The notes: generated from the sequence alone by a model not told the origin. A DNA stretch of 17,649 bases from Saonia sp964398035 (GCA_964398035.1 CAYNLI010000061.1:1-17649), one strand, 5' to 3'; shown: positions 1 to 7,392, counted from the stretch's first letter. Numbers and translations: made by a program.

Positions 1-14
1 ATAGTCAACTATTA

Positions 15-34
15 AGATTCTATAAACAGAATCT
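15..34. repeat. Short perfect inverted repeat at the left edge
   Basis: A 7-bp perfect inverted repeat (AGATTCT / AGAATCT) has a 6-base loop. It lies about 70 bases past the stop codon of the minus-strand beta-barrel gene, so it could be a weak terminator. No T-run follows it on either strand, so this is uncertain. Bases 1-103 hold no gene that I can see. Confidence 0.25.
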
Positions 35-103
35 CAAAATTTATACTAAAAAAAATGTTAAAATGAAAAAAAGAAGAACACTATAAAAAGCTAAATAAAA
101 GCA

Positions 104-787
104 TTATAGAATATAAAAAACGATACCAATTCGTAGTGGTCTTAAATCAAGTGAGCCACCTTCCAAAAGACTAACTTCTTCATCAAACAAATTGTTCAAT
201 GCATAATATGCCTGAAAATTAAAAGTGTTATACCCAAAATTAAAGGTTAACCCATAGTTGAACTTTCTAATATCTGAATTGGTGAAAGATATTTTTTGTG
301 TATCAGAAATAAACTTAGATCTAGCGCCTATAACATAACCAAATTTTATTCCTGTGTATATCCTCCAAAACTTATAATCGGTGGCATTTGAAGTTCTCCA
401 CCTAAATTCAACAGGCAATTCAATTAAGTGTGTTTCTATTTTACTCCGTTTAAACTCAAAATCAACATCATCTTCCAACACCATATATTCTATACCACTT
501 GCTGTCTCATTTCCCAATATATTGGTATAATAAGAATTTACTGCATAACCTAAACCTATACCCAAACCAACATTCCTTTGTGAATTAAAAGGAATATCCT
601 TAATATACCCTCCCAGAAGGCCATAAGAAAGGTTTCTTTGTGTCGTATTAACCGGTTTGTCCAATAAGAAATTATATGTAATACCAACATAGAATTGGTC
701 TTCTAAATAATTGTCTACTTTATCATCAGTCTGTGCCCAAGTAACAGAAACTGCACTTAAAAGAAAAAAAACAATTAATCTATACAT
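104..787 (-). CDS. PorT-like outer-membrane beta-barrel protein
   Basis: The protein has 227 residues. A signal peptide is clear: Met-Tyr-Arg, then a hydrophobic stretch ending in Trp-Ala-Gln, with likely cleavage after Ala18. The mature part alternates polar and aromatic residues in short strands, is rich in Gly, Tyr and Phe, and ends in a hydrophobic strand (IGIVFYIL), as expected of an 8-10-stranded barrel. It resembles the small porin/PorT family of Bacteroidetes. The gene follows two exbD genes on the same strand, but a strong hairpin at 818-851 lies between, so it probably has its own promoter: TACCTTTA at 792-799 matches seven of eight positions of the Bacteroidetes -7 element. The context suggests an outer-membrane partner for the Exb motor, but this is inference. 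The exact function is unknown, and family membership is by fold pattern only. Confidence 0.75.
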   Translation of the reverse strand: MYRLIVFFLLSAVSVTWAQTDDKVDNYLEDQFYVGITYNFLLDKPVNTTQRNLSYGLLGGYIKDIPFNSQRNVGLGIGLGYAVNSYYTNILGNETASGIEYMVLEDDVDFEFKRSKIETHLIELPVEFRWRTSNATDYKFWRIYTGIKFGYVIGARSKFISDTQKISFTNSDIRKFNYGLTFNFGYNTFNFQAYYALNNLFDEEVSLLEGGSLDLRPLRIGIVFYIL

Positions 788-817
788 AAATTAAAGGTAA
801 GTTAAATATCGTTTTAT

Positions 818-851
818 AAAAAAAACGCTCCAAATATAATTTGGAGCGTTT
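818..851 (-). terminator. Strong hairpin terminator after the exb operon
   Basis: A perfect 13-bp stem (arms 823-835 and 839-851) has a 3-base loop and GCTCC/GGAGC in its core. On the minus strand it is followed by an eight-base T-run, three of which lie in the stem. It begins 30 bases past the stop codon of the second exbD and ends before the beta-barrel gene. This is a textbook intrinsic terminator for the exb operon. Confidence 0.85.
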
Positions 852-880
852 CACATTTTTGAGTTATGTAACTTTATTTA

Positions 881-1363
881 TTATTGCAAATTAGCAAATG
901 CATCACCTTGATAGGTGGTGTAATTTACTTTTAATGCATTTACTTTACGCAATTGTAATTTAATATCCGAAATTAAGCCCATATTTGCATTCTTATCAAC
1001 CTTTAACGCTGTAGTAAGTACATTTTGAATGTCCTGAGGCTTTTTTGCCCTTTCTGCCAAAATATAATCTCCTACTTCATTAACATTGGCAAACTTATCG
1101 TTCAATTGTATTCTGGGTTCTGTTCCAAAAAGCTTTTGAAAATTTCCAGCTGGTTTACCAACAAAAATATAGATTATTCTTTCCTTTTTTTCTAGCTTCT
1201 TAATCTCACTTGCATTAGGTAAAACATTTTCTACCATAATGTCACTGTCCTTCATTACCGTAACTGTCATAAAGAAAAACAGGAGCATAAATACAATATC
1301 TGGCAGGGATGCCGTTGACATTACTGGTAAGGCCCCATCCTTTTTTTTCGCAAATTTTGCCAT
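881..1363 (-). CDS. exbD: ExbD/TolR-type biopolymer transport protein (second copy)
   Basis: This is a small inner-membrane subunit of the ExbB-ExbD type proton motor, 160 residues long. The N-terminus is basic (AKFAKKK) and cytoplasmic. One membrane segment follows at about 20-38, with the conserved proton-carrying Asp at residue 22 (SLPDIVFMLLFFFM). The rest is a periplasmic domain. It is the last gene before the terminator at 818-851 and lies 33 bases after the first exbD. Two different ExbD proteins in one operon are common in Bacteroidetes, and they may form a hetero-oligomer around one ExbB pentamer. The energised outer-membrane process (TonB-dependent uptake or another) cannot be told from the sequence, because no tonB is present here. 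Confidence 0.9.
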   Translation of the reverse strand: MAKFAKKKDGALPVMSTASLPDIVFMLLFFFMTVTVMKDSDIMVENVLPNASEIKKLEKKERIIYIFVGKPAGNFQKLFGTEPRIQLNDKFANVNEVGDYILAERAKKPQDIQNVLTTALKVDKNANMGLISDIKLQLRKVNALKVNYTTYQGDAFANLQ

Positions 1364-1396
1364 AGTTATAATTTAAATTTTATGTTCTTCTATATA

Positions 1397-2020
1397 TTAA
1401 TTAGCGGTAGATGTTTCTGCTTCAGATAGCTTCTGAGGAAATAATCCTTGAATCTCTTTCACCTTTTCCTTTAACTCATTCTTCACACTCGAAGAAGTTT
1501 TTGGGTCAAGGTACATTGCTTCCATTTCTGTAAAATCCATATTGTACAAACGTTGTGCTTCCCTATTACGCAAAGTATTGTATGCAGCTACTAGTTCATT
1601 TTGAACAGTAATATAAACACCATACTTTGTTTCACGGTCATTCCTCAACGATATAATGGCTTTTAAAGGATTATCAGAAGACCCTGGATCCTTTTCGCCT
1701 TTACAATAATTACAATATTCTTCACTACCAGCCGGTGCTCCTCCATTATCTAGAAAAGCGATAGCGTGTTCTCTTAACTCTTTAAGATCCATTAGCTCTT
1801 CTTCCACTAACAATTGACCGTTCTTATTAATATTAACGGTAAATATGTTTTTCTGGCGAATAATCGGTGGGTTTTCTGGTGGCTCCATTGGAGGCAACAT
1901 ACGATCTAATCCTGCATCTGTTGCAATAGTGGTAGTCACTAAGAAAAAGATAAGCAAAAGAAACGCTATATCTGCCATAGAACCTGCATTAACCTCTGGT
2001 GCTCCTGCTCTTCTTGCCAT
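1397..2020 (-). CDS. exbD: ExbD/TolR-type biopolymer transport protein (first copy, with CX2C insertion)
   Basis: This 207-residue protein has one N-terminal membrane segment at about 17-33 with the conserved Asp17 (SMADIAFLLLIFFLVTT), the ExbD/TolR signature. The periplasmic part is longer than in the second copy, and residues about 97-117 form an insertion with Cys103 and Cys106 (CNYC) followed by Lys, Gly, Asp and Ser residues. The C-terminal third is charged and probably helical (about 165-195). It lies 15 bases after the four-helix membrane protein and 33 bases before the second exbD, so they are surely cotranscribed. The pair of cysteines in an oxidising compartment suggests a disulfide or a metal site. 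That is inference. Confidence 0.9.
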   Translation of the reverse strand: MARRAGAPEVNAGSMADIAFLLLIFFLVTTTIATDAGLDRMLPPMEPPENPPIIRQKNIFTVNINKNGQLLVEEELMDLKELREHAIAFLDNGGAPAGSEEYCNYCKGEKDPGSSDNPLKAIISLRNDRETKYGVYITVQNELVAAYNTLRNREAQRLYNMDFTEMEAMYLDPKTSSSVKNELKEKVKEIQGLFPQKLSEAETSTAN

Positions 2021-2035
2021 AATTTTATACGTTTT

Positions 2036-2488
2036 TTATTTACTAAACATCCTTTTTATTCCCGGTAACACCATTGCACCAATAGCTATTATGGTCAATA
2101 TAAAGAAAACATTCAGTCCCGTACCTATATTCTTTATGGTACTTTCCGAAGTTTCTATTCCTTTATCAGCCATTTTAGATATATCTACATCTGTTCCGCT
2201 TGCCAGTCCGTAAGAAATTGCTACAACTAACAACATCCCACCAATACCAAATAAAATTTTCTTTAAATTACCTGGTTCAGAAAACATATTCTTAAATGCA
2301 AAGACCAGACTTGTTATAACCGCAAAGGCCAAAAGTATATAGGTCAATATGAACATGAAATTCATAGCACCGCTGTTTACCGCAGCAGCAGGATCCGCTT
2401 CAGACAACTCCCGTGTTGGAAGCTGAGTCCATAGCACAACCCCAATAAGGCTGAACACGGCTAATACTATTTTTAATATTTTTTGCAT
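2036..2488 (-). CDS. Conserved four-helix membrane protein of the exb operon, function unknown
   Basis: The protein has 150 residues and four hydrophobic segments at about 5-22, 42-65, 78-97 and 124-145. The short loops contain Asp, Glu and Ser (for example SEADPAAAV and DVDISKMADKG). The C-terminus is basic (IKRMFSK), which suggests a cytoplasmic end. I do not recognise a known domain. It sits between exbB (25 bases upstream) and exbD (15 bases downstream), so it is cotranscribed with the motor. An accessory subunit or assembly factor of the Exb complex is the simplest guess. Confidence 0.8.
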   Translation of the reverse strand: MQKILKIVLAVFSLIGVVLWTQLPTRELSEADPAAAVNSGAMNFMFILTYILLAFAVITSLVFAFKNMFSEPGNLKKILFGIGGMLLVVAISYGLASGTDVDISKMADKGIETSESTIKNIGTGLNVFFILTIIAIGAMVLPGIKRMFSK

Positions 2489-2513
2489 GATACTTTAGTA
2501 TTTTAAGTTCGAC

Positions 2514-3287
2514 TTATTTTTTGTGGTCAACCAACATATCAATCAAAGTGATTGATGAATCTTCCATATCATTTACAATACCATCAATTTTTGCAATGAT
2601 GTAGTTATAAAAGATTTGAAGTATAATGGCAGTAATCAAACCAAATACCGTTGTTAATAATGCAACTTGGATATCACCTGCAATAAGGGATGCACTTAAG
2701 TTACCTACAGCTGCAATCTTTTGGAAAGCCTGTATCATACCTATTACTGTACCCATGAAACCAAGCATTGGTGCTACAGCAATAAATAAAGACAACCAAG
2801 AAACATTCTTTTCTAATTGTCCCATTTGAACTCCACCATAGGCTACAACAGCTTTCTCAGCAGACTCAACACTTTCTTCTGCCCTATCCAATCCTTGATA
2901 AAAGATGGAAGCAACAGGTCCTTTTGTATTTCTACAAACTTCTTTAGCAGCTTCTACACCTCCTGAAGCTAAAGCATCTTCAACTTGTTGCTTTAATTTA
3001 GAAGTATTTGTGCTTGCTAAGTTTAAATATATAATTCTTTCAATAGCTACAGCCAATCCAAGGATTAAACATAAAAGAACAATACCCATAAAACCGGCAC
3101 CACCTTGTATAAACTGTTCCTTTAATACTTGTGTAAAACCTTTATCTGCTGCGACCTCATCTTGAAGCGTCACTGCAACAGTTGCTACTGTTGTTGATAG
3201 GTTTGAAACCATTGCTTTTGCATTTACCGTATTTGTACTTAAAACAAATAGTCCAGCTATTGCTAGGATCGAGAATAATTTTTTCAT
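2514..3287 (-). CDS. exbB: MotA/TolQ/ExbB proton channel family protein
   Basis: This is the large inner-membrane channel subunit of the Exb motor, 257 residues long. Residues about 1-24 look like a signal peptide or extra helix, followed by a Ser/Thr-rich periplasmic stretch (about 25-50). Membrane segments follow at about 65-84, 163-185 and 207-230. The family signature is present: APMLGFMGTVIGMIQAF (172-188) and ALLTTVFGLITAI (209-221), with the channel Thr residues. A long cytoplasmic loop lies between the first and second core helices, as expected for ExbB/TolQ. It is the first gene of exbB-(four-helix protein)-exbD-exbD. The start at 3287 is chosen because Met-Lys-Lys plus the hydrophobic segment gives a proper N-terminus. 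Confidence 0.92.
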   Translation of the reverse strand: MKKLFSILAIAGLFVLSTNTVNAKAMVSNLSTTVATVAVTLQDEVAADKGFTQVLKEQFIQGGAGFMGIVLLCLILGLAVAIERIIYLNLASTNTSKLKQQVEDALASGGVEAAKEVCRNTKGPVASIFYQGLDRAEESVESAEKAVVAYGGVQMGQLEKNVSWLSLFIAVAPMLGFMGTVIGMIQAFQKIAAVGNLSASLIAGDIQVALLTTVFGLITAIILQIFYNYIIAKIDGIVNDMEDSSITLIDMLVDHKK

Positions 3288-3321
3288 TTTTTCAAACTTA
3301 AATTTAGTTAGTTAATAGGGT

Positions 3322-3329
3322 TAAAGATA
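3322..3329 (-). promoter_or_regulatory. Possible -7 promoter element of the exb operon
   Basis: TATCTTTA on the minus strand matches seven of eight positions of the Bacteroidetes element TAnnTTTG and lies 34 bases before the exbB start. I see no clear TTG -33 element. The operon could also be read from the tRNA-Ser gene upstream. Confidence 0.25.
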
Positions 3330-3364
3330 AAAAAAAATTGTAATTAAAAAATAAAATTTTACAG

Positions 3365-3452
3365 CAGAGAGGAAGGGATTCGAACCCTCGATACACTTTT
3401 GGTGTATACACGCTTTCCAAGCGTGCGCCTTCGACCACTCGGCCACCTCTCT
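3365..3452 (-). tRNA. tRNA-Ser (anticodon GGA)
   Basis: This is an 88-base class II tRNA. The acceptor stem AGAGAGG (3446-3452) pairs perfectly with CCTCTCT (3366-3372), with discriminator G at 3365 as is usual for serine. The D-arm reads GGCCGAGTGG. The anticodon stem-loop CGCTTGGAAAGCG gives anticodon GGA (3416-3418). A long variable arm (GTATACACCAAAAGTGTATC) and the T-loop GGTTCGAATCC follow. The CCA end is not encoded. It reads UCC and UCU serine codons. Confidence 0.97.
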
Positions 3453-3517
3453 AATTACTGTTAAGGTCGAACAATAAACAACAAAAAAGTTAGTAAATAA
3501 AATTTGAAGGGTTAATT

Positions 3518-4546
3518 TTATTGCATTTCTCCACGTAGGGAGGTTTCAAATATAGTTTTAAACAAATTATGGGAAACATTGCTCCCCAATAAATACATAA
3601 GCTTAGCTATTGCTGCCTCAGTCGTAATATCTTTACCATTAATGACTTGCATTTTTTTAAGGGCTACACTGGTTTCATATTGACCCAAGATTACACTACC
3701 ACCAGAGCACTGGGTAACATTCACTATATGTAATCCATTATTAATTGCTTTTTTTAATTCTGAAACCAACCATTCTTCAGTAGGGGCATTACCAGCACCA
3801 TAAGTTTCTAAAACCAACGCTTTAAGATTAGGGGCGTTCAAAACACTTTGTAGCACTTCTTTATTAAGCCCAGGGAACAATTTTAAAATGGCAACATTAT
3901 TATTCATTTTTTTATGCACAATAAGTTTTTTTCCTTTTTTAGACCGCCATAAGTTCTCATGGTTCACTTTTAAATGCACACCAGATTCCACCAAAGTTGG
4001 ATGGTTCAAAGAATCAAAAGCCTCAAAATGCTCTGCATTTATTTTAATGGTCCTATTGGCGCGGTATAATTTATATTCAAAATAAAGACCTACTTCTTGA
4101 ATTACCGATTTGCCATTTTCCTTTAAAGAGGCTATTTGTATGCTTGTTATCAAATTCTCTTTTGCATCCGTTCTTAAATCCCCAATAGGCAATTGCGATC
4201 CCGTGAAAATTACTGGTTTGTTTAAATTCTCCAACATAAAACTTAATGCAGATGATGTATAACTCATAGTATCACTGCCATGCAAAACCACAAAACCATC
4301 ATACTTATTATAATTTTCCTCAATATTGGTTGCAATGGATGCCCAATAGATAGTGTTCATATTGGAAGAATCAATAGGTGTATCAAAAGAGATACTATCT
4401 ATATTACACCCTAACTGATTTAACTCTGGCACTCTTTCTAGAAGCTTATCAAAATCAAAAGTTTTTAGAACCCCAGATTTATAATCTTTAACCATACCTA
4501 TAGTACCGCCCGTGTAAATTAAAAGTATGTTGGTTTCCGTTCTCAT
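3518..4546 (-). CDS. ansA: Type I L-asparaginase
   Basis: This enzyme hydrolyses L-asparagine to aspartate and ammonia in the cytoplasm. It has 342 residues, the usual AnsA length, and no signal peptide. The first signature YTGGTIG (11-17) holds the catalytic Thr15. The second reads LHGSDTM (88-94), where most asparaginases have Gly-Thr-Asp-Thr. Ser91 therefore replaces the second active-site Thr, followed by Asp92, and Lys168 in NRTIK is the likely triad lysine. Other family blocks are SALSFMLENLNKPVIFTGSQ and VVESGVHL-like and VTQCSGG segments. The Ser keeps a hydroxyl group, so activity is plausible. The start lies 10 bases after the tatD stop, so the two genes form an operon. Glutaminase side activity cannot be judged. 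Confidence 0.93.
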   Translation of the reverse strand: MRTETNILLIYTGGTIGMVKDYKSGVLKTFDFDKLLERVPELNQLGCNIDSISFDTPIDSSNMNTIYWASIATNIEENYNKYDGFVVLHGSDTMSYTSSALSFMLENLNKPVIFTGSQLPIGDLRTDAKENLITSIQIASLKENGKSVIQEVGLYFEYKLYRANRTIKINAEHFEAFDSLNHPTLVESGVHLKVNHENLWRSKKGKKLIVHKKMNNNVAILKLFPGLNKEVLQSVLNAPNLKALVLETYGAGNAPTEEWLVSELKKAINNGLHIVNVTQCSGGSVILGQYETSVALKKMQVINGKDITTEAAIAKLMYLLGSNVSHNLFKTIFETSLRGEMQ

Positions 4547-4556
4547 AATAATCTAT

Positions 4557-5324
4557 TTATATACCAAATATATCTTTGGAATTTTGAGTGGTTATTGCTG
4601 CAATTTCTTCTATTGATTTTTCATAAATAACAGAAATCTTCTCTAACACCTTTACTATATATCCGCTTTCATTTCGTTTTCCTCTATAAGGTGCAGGTGC
4701 CAAATAGGGAGAATCCGTTTCCAAAACAATGTGGTTTAAATCAAATTGGTTTAAAAAACCATCTATTTTTCCATTTTTAAAAGTAACTACTCCTCCTATT
4801 CCTAGTTTCATATTATAGGATATTGCTTTTTGGGCCTGCTCCAAAGTTCCAGTAAAACAATGGAAAATACCAAATAAACCATTCCCCTTTTCTTCTTCCA
4901 AAACTTCAAATACCTCATCAAAGGCTTCACGACAATGTATTACAATAGGCAACTTATATTTTTTTGCAAGATTGATTTGAATTTTAAAAGCCTCTTGTTG
5001 CTCTTTCAAAAAGGTTTTATCCCAATACAGATCAATGCCAATTTCACCCACAGCATAAAACTTTCTGCTGTTCAGCATTTCTTCTACATGGGCAAGCTCA
5101 TCCCTATAGTTCTCTTTTACATGCGTGGGATGCAGTCCTGTCATTAAAAAAATATTTTTGGGAAAGGCCTTTTCTAACGCTAACATTGATGCTGTATAAG
5201 TGGAATCAATTGCTGGAATAAAAAAACGTTCAATTCCTTTATCTATAGCATTTTGTATCACCTCATTTCTATCCGCATCAAAAGCCTCACTATAAAGATG
5301 TGTATGTGTGTCTGTTATAATCAT
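4557..5324 (-). CDS. tatD: TatD family metal-dependent hydrolase
   Basis: This is a cytoplasmic TIM-barrel metal-dependent hydrolase of the TatD (PF01026) DNase family, 255 residues, the typical length. All metal ligands are visible: His7 and His9 (DTHTHLY), Glu94 (GEIGIDLYWD), His130 (VIHCREAF), His155 (IFHCFTG) and Asp204 (LETDSPYLAPAPYRGKRNES). Known members act as 3'-5' DNases or in DNA repair and quality control. The actual substrate here is not shown by the sequence. It is the first gene of tatD-ansA and is divergent from the retropepsin-like gene, with only 38 bases between the start codons. Confidence 0.93.
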   Translation of the reverse strand: MIITDTHTHLYSEAFDADRNEVIQNAIDKGIERFFIPAIDSTYTASMLALEKAFPKNIFLMTGLHPTHVKENYRDELAHVEEMLNSRKFYAVGEIGIDLYWDKTFLKEQQEAFKIQINLAKKYKLPIVIHCREAFDEVFEVLEEEKGNGLFGIFHCFTGTLEQAQKAISYNMKLGIGGVVTFKNGKIDGFLNQFDLNHIVLETDSPYLAPAPYRGKRNESGYIVKVLEKISVIYEKSIEEIAAITTQNSKDIFGI

Positions 5325-5328
5325 AGCG

Positions 5329-5336
5329 CAAAAATA
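5329..5336 (-). promoter_or_regulatory. Possible -7 promoter element for tatD-ansA
   Basis: TATTTTTG on the minus strand is an exact match to TAnnTTTG. It ends 4 bases before the tatD ATG, so the transcript would be leaderless or nearly so. There is no well-spaced TTG -33 element (the TTTG upstream is only 12 bases away). Such matches occur by chance in AT-rich DNA. Confidence 0.3.
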
Positions 5337-5340
5337 GGTT

Positions 5341-5348
5341 TATCTTTA
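5341..5348 (+). promoter_or_regulatory. Possible -7 promoter element for the retropepsin-like gene
   Basis: TATCTTTA on the plus strand (seven of eight matches to TAnnTTTG) lies 14 bases before the ATG at 5363, back to back with the tatD candidate. No clear -33 element is seen. Confidence 0.25.
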
Positions 5349-5362
5349 CAAAAAAAGAATGC

Positions 5363-5806
5363 ATGCCCAATCTCAAAAAAATTTTAAAAAAGAAAAAATA
5401 CATTAGAATCCCTTTAAACCTAACTACAACAAATCATTTTGAGGTCAATGCAAAAATAAATGGAGTTGTTGGGCGGTTCATTTTAGATACTGGCGCATCC
5501 AACACTTGTGTGGGTCTTGATAAGATTGAATTCTTTAATCTTATCACCAAAGAATCTAAAATAAAAGCTGCAGGAGCTGGCGCTACTGATATGGAAACAC
5601 AAATATCTACCAAAAACCATATTGAGATCGGGTCATGGAAAAAAAAGAAATTAAAAATTGTCCTTTTTGATTTAATCCATGTAAACACTGCTCTAACAGC
5701 ACACAAAGCATTGCCTGTAGATGGTATTATAGGTGCTGATATTCTAAAAAAAGGAAAAGCAATAATTGACTACAATATGAAGTGTTTATTTTTAAAGCTT
5801 AAATAA
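5363..5806 (+). CDS. Retropepsin-like (clan AA) aspartic protease, soluble
   Basis: The protein has 147 residues. FILDTGASNTCV (39-50) is the active-site loop of retropepsin-like aspartic proteases, with catalytic Asp42 in Asp-Thr-Gly-Ala-Ser. DGIIGADIL (120-128) is the second family block, the Ile-Gly turn of the fold. A single-domain protein of this size carries one Asp-Thr-Gly, so it must dimerise to form an active site, as retroviral protease does. There is no signal peptide or membrane helix, and the N-terminus is very basic (Lys at 5, 6, 9-12), so it should be cytoplasmic. The gene is alone on its strand, divergent from tatD, and ends in a terminator. Substrates are unknown, and proteolytic activity is inferred from the motif. 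Confidence 0.85.
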   Translation: MPNLKKILKKKKYIRIPLNLTTTNHFEVNAKINGVVGRFILDTGASNTCVGLDKIEFFNLITKESKIKAAGAGATDMETQISTKNHIEIGSWKKKKLKIVLFDLIHVNTALTAHKALPVDGIIGADILKKGKAIIDYNMKCLFLKLK

Positions 5807-5810
5807 ACCT

Positions 5811-5835
5811 CTATGGACTGGAAGTCCATAGTTTT
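5811..5835 (+). terminator. Hairpin terminator after the retropepsin-like gene
   Basis: A perfect 9-bp stem, CTATGGACT (5811-5819) with AGTCCATAG (5823-5831), has a 3-base loop and is followed by TTTT. It begins 5 bases past the stop codon. The T-run is short, so termination may be partial. Confidence 0.65.
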
Positions 5836-5840
5836 AAAAT

Positions 5841-5855
5841 AGCAATGAAATTGCT
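5841..5855 (+). repeat. Second small hairpin in the 5807-6045 intergenic region
   Basis: AGCAAT (5841-5846) and ATTGCT (5850-5855) form a 6-bp stem with a GAA loop, followed by TTTAAAAG. It may be a second terminator stem. The ten bases ATGAAATTGC (5845-5854) recur at 5950-5959. Apart from these hairpins, the 239-base gap before the peroxidase gene holds no gene. Confidence 0.35.
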
Positions 5856-6045
5856 TTAAAAGATTATGATATCAAATCACTCATTATAAAAAATTAAAAT
5901 ATTAGTAACCAATGAGACTAAAACATTCATAGAAACTAAAGTAACTGCTATGAAATTGCAGGGTTTTAACCTTTAACTAGACAATAAACACTCCTCTTTA
6001 TTCGTTACCTCTACAAAAAACAAGTCTTTTCCAAATTATCTTTTT

Positions 6046-7392
6046 ATGTCTACAAGAATACCCCTCAAATTAAGAAGCTCAACTTTAATCATCATAGCTT
6101 TCTATTTTTTAATAGGATGCCAAAGCGATAATAATATATATAACCCTCAATCTGAGCTGCAATTACAGATTGAAGAACAATTAGGCAGTCTCGATATTTT
6201 AAAATTACCAAATACCAATGATTATCAAAATATTCCGCAAGACCCAAACAATAAACTTAGCCAACAAAAAATTGTTCTAGGCAAGTTTCTTTTTCATGAA
6301 ACTGGCATTGCCCTAAACCCTTTACAAGAAATAGGAAAAGACACTTATTCTTGTGCAAGTTGTCATCATTCAAAAGCAGGGTTTCAAAGTGGAATGAAAC
6401 AAGGCATTGGAGAAGGTGGTTCTGGATTTGGTCTCCATGGTGAAATGCGTGTTATTTCTTCAGAGTATGAAGAATCCCAAATAGACATTCAACCCATTAG
6501 ATCACCAACAATTTTAAACACCGCTTTTCAAGAGGTTATGCTTTGGAATGGTCAATTTGGCGCTAAAGGCATTAATCAAGGCACAGAGGCCAATTGGACT
6601 GCCAATACACCAAAAGAAAACAATAATTTAGGATTTGAAGGGTTAGAGACACAAGCCATCGCCGGCATAGGAGTTCATAGGTTAAAAATTGACATAGACC
6701 TTATTATGAATAGCCCATACAAAACACTTTTTGATGATGCTTTTCCTGATTCTCCAATAGAAGATCGATATACTAAAATAAATGCAGGTCTTGCTATTGC
6801 CGCATTTGAGCGGACAATACTAGCCAATGAAGCTCCTTTTCAAAAATGGCTTAATGGGAGTAAAGGAGCAATGAGCGAAACTGAAATCAACGGAGCTCTG
6901 TTGTTTTTTGGGAAAGGTAATTGTTATACCTGTCACTCTGGACCAGGGTTAAATGGCATGGAGTTTCATGCCCTGGGCATGAATGATTTAAGCGGAGCAA
7001 ATGTACATGGCATTTTAGACGAAGTTACAATCAAAGGAAGAGGTGGTTTTACAAACAACCCCGATGATGATTACGCTTTCAAGACTCCTACTCTTTACAA
7101 TTTAAAGGATGTAAACCACTTAGGGCACGGAGGTAATTTTTCTTCAGTAAAAGAAATCATTGAGTATAAAAATGAAGCAATTGCTCAAAATACAATAGTA
7201 CCTCAAGCTAAATTATCTTCGAAATTTCAAGTATTAGGGCTTACAAATGAAGAGATAAACCAATTAACCGCATTTATTGAAAATGCTCTCTACGACCCTA
7301 ACCTTAAAAGATTTGTTCCTGAAAACACTCCACTAAATAATTGCTTTCCTAATGCAGATGCACAATCTAAAATTGATATGGGATGCGATTAA
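6046..7392 (+). CDS. Di-heme cytochrome c peroxidase / MauG family lipoprotein
   Basis: This periplasmic di-heme protein of the CCP/MauG family has 448 residues. The N-terminus (LIIIAFYFLIGC) is a lipoprotein signal with lipidated Cys25, so it is probably membrane-anchored. Two c-type heme sites are visible: Cys103-Ala-Ser-Cys-His107 and Cys293-Tyr-Thr-Cys-His297. Between them lies the RSPTILNTAFQEVMLWNGQ block typical of the family (152-170), and the second half contains KTPTLYNLKDVNHLGHGG (346-363). Classical members reduce H2O2 to water with electrons from small cytochromes, while MauG-type members oxidise protein substrates. Which applies is not resolved. The C-terminal tail has Cys433 and Cys447, a possible disulfide. 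TATCTTTT just before the ATG is a weak -7 candidate. The gene stands alone and converges on sucB. Confidence 0.9.
   Translation: MSTRIPLKLRSSTLIIIAFYFLIGCQSDNNIYNPQSELQLQIEEQLGSLDILKLPNTNDYQNIPQDPNNKLSQQKIVLGKFLFHETGIALNPLQEIGKDTYSCASCHHSKAGFQSGMKQGIGEGGSGFGLHGEMRVISSEYEESQIDIQPIRSPTILNTAFQEVMLWNGQFGAKGINQGTEANWTANTPKENNNLGFEGLETQAIAGIGVHRLKIDIDLIMNSPYKTLFDDAFPDSPIEDRYTKINAGLAIAAFERTILANEAPFQKWLNGSKGAMSETEINGALLFFGKGNCYTCHSGPGLNGMEFHALGMNDLSGANVHGILDEVTIKGRGGFTNNPDDDYAFKTPTLYNLKDVNHLGHGGNFSSVKEIIEYKNEAIAQNTIVPQAKLSSKFQVLGLTNEEINQLTAFIENALYDPNLKRFVPENTPLNNCFPNADAQSKIDMGCD

Noticed and set aside
1845..2213. Open frame of 122 codons on the plus strand across the first exbD and its upstream neighbour
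   Set aside because: Its hydrophobicity is a mirror of the membrane segments on the other strand. Both real genes are well supported.
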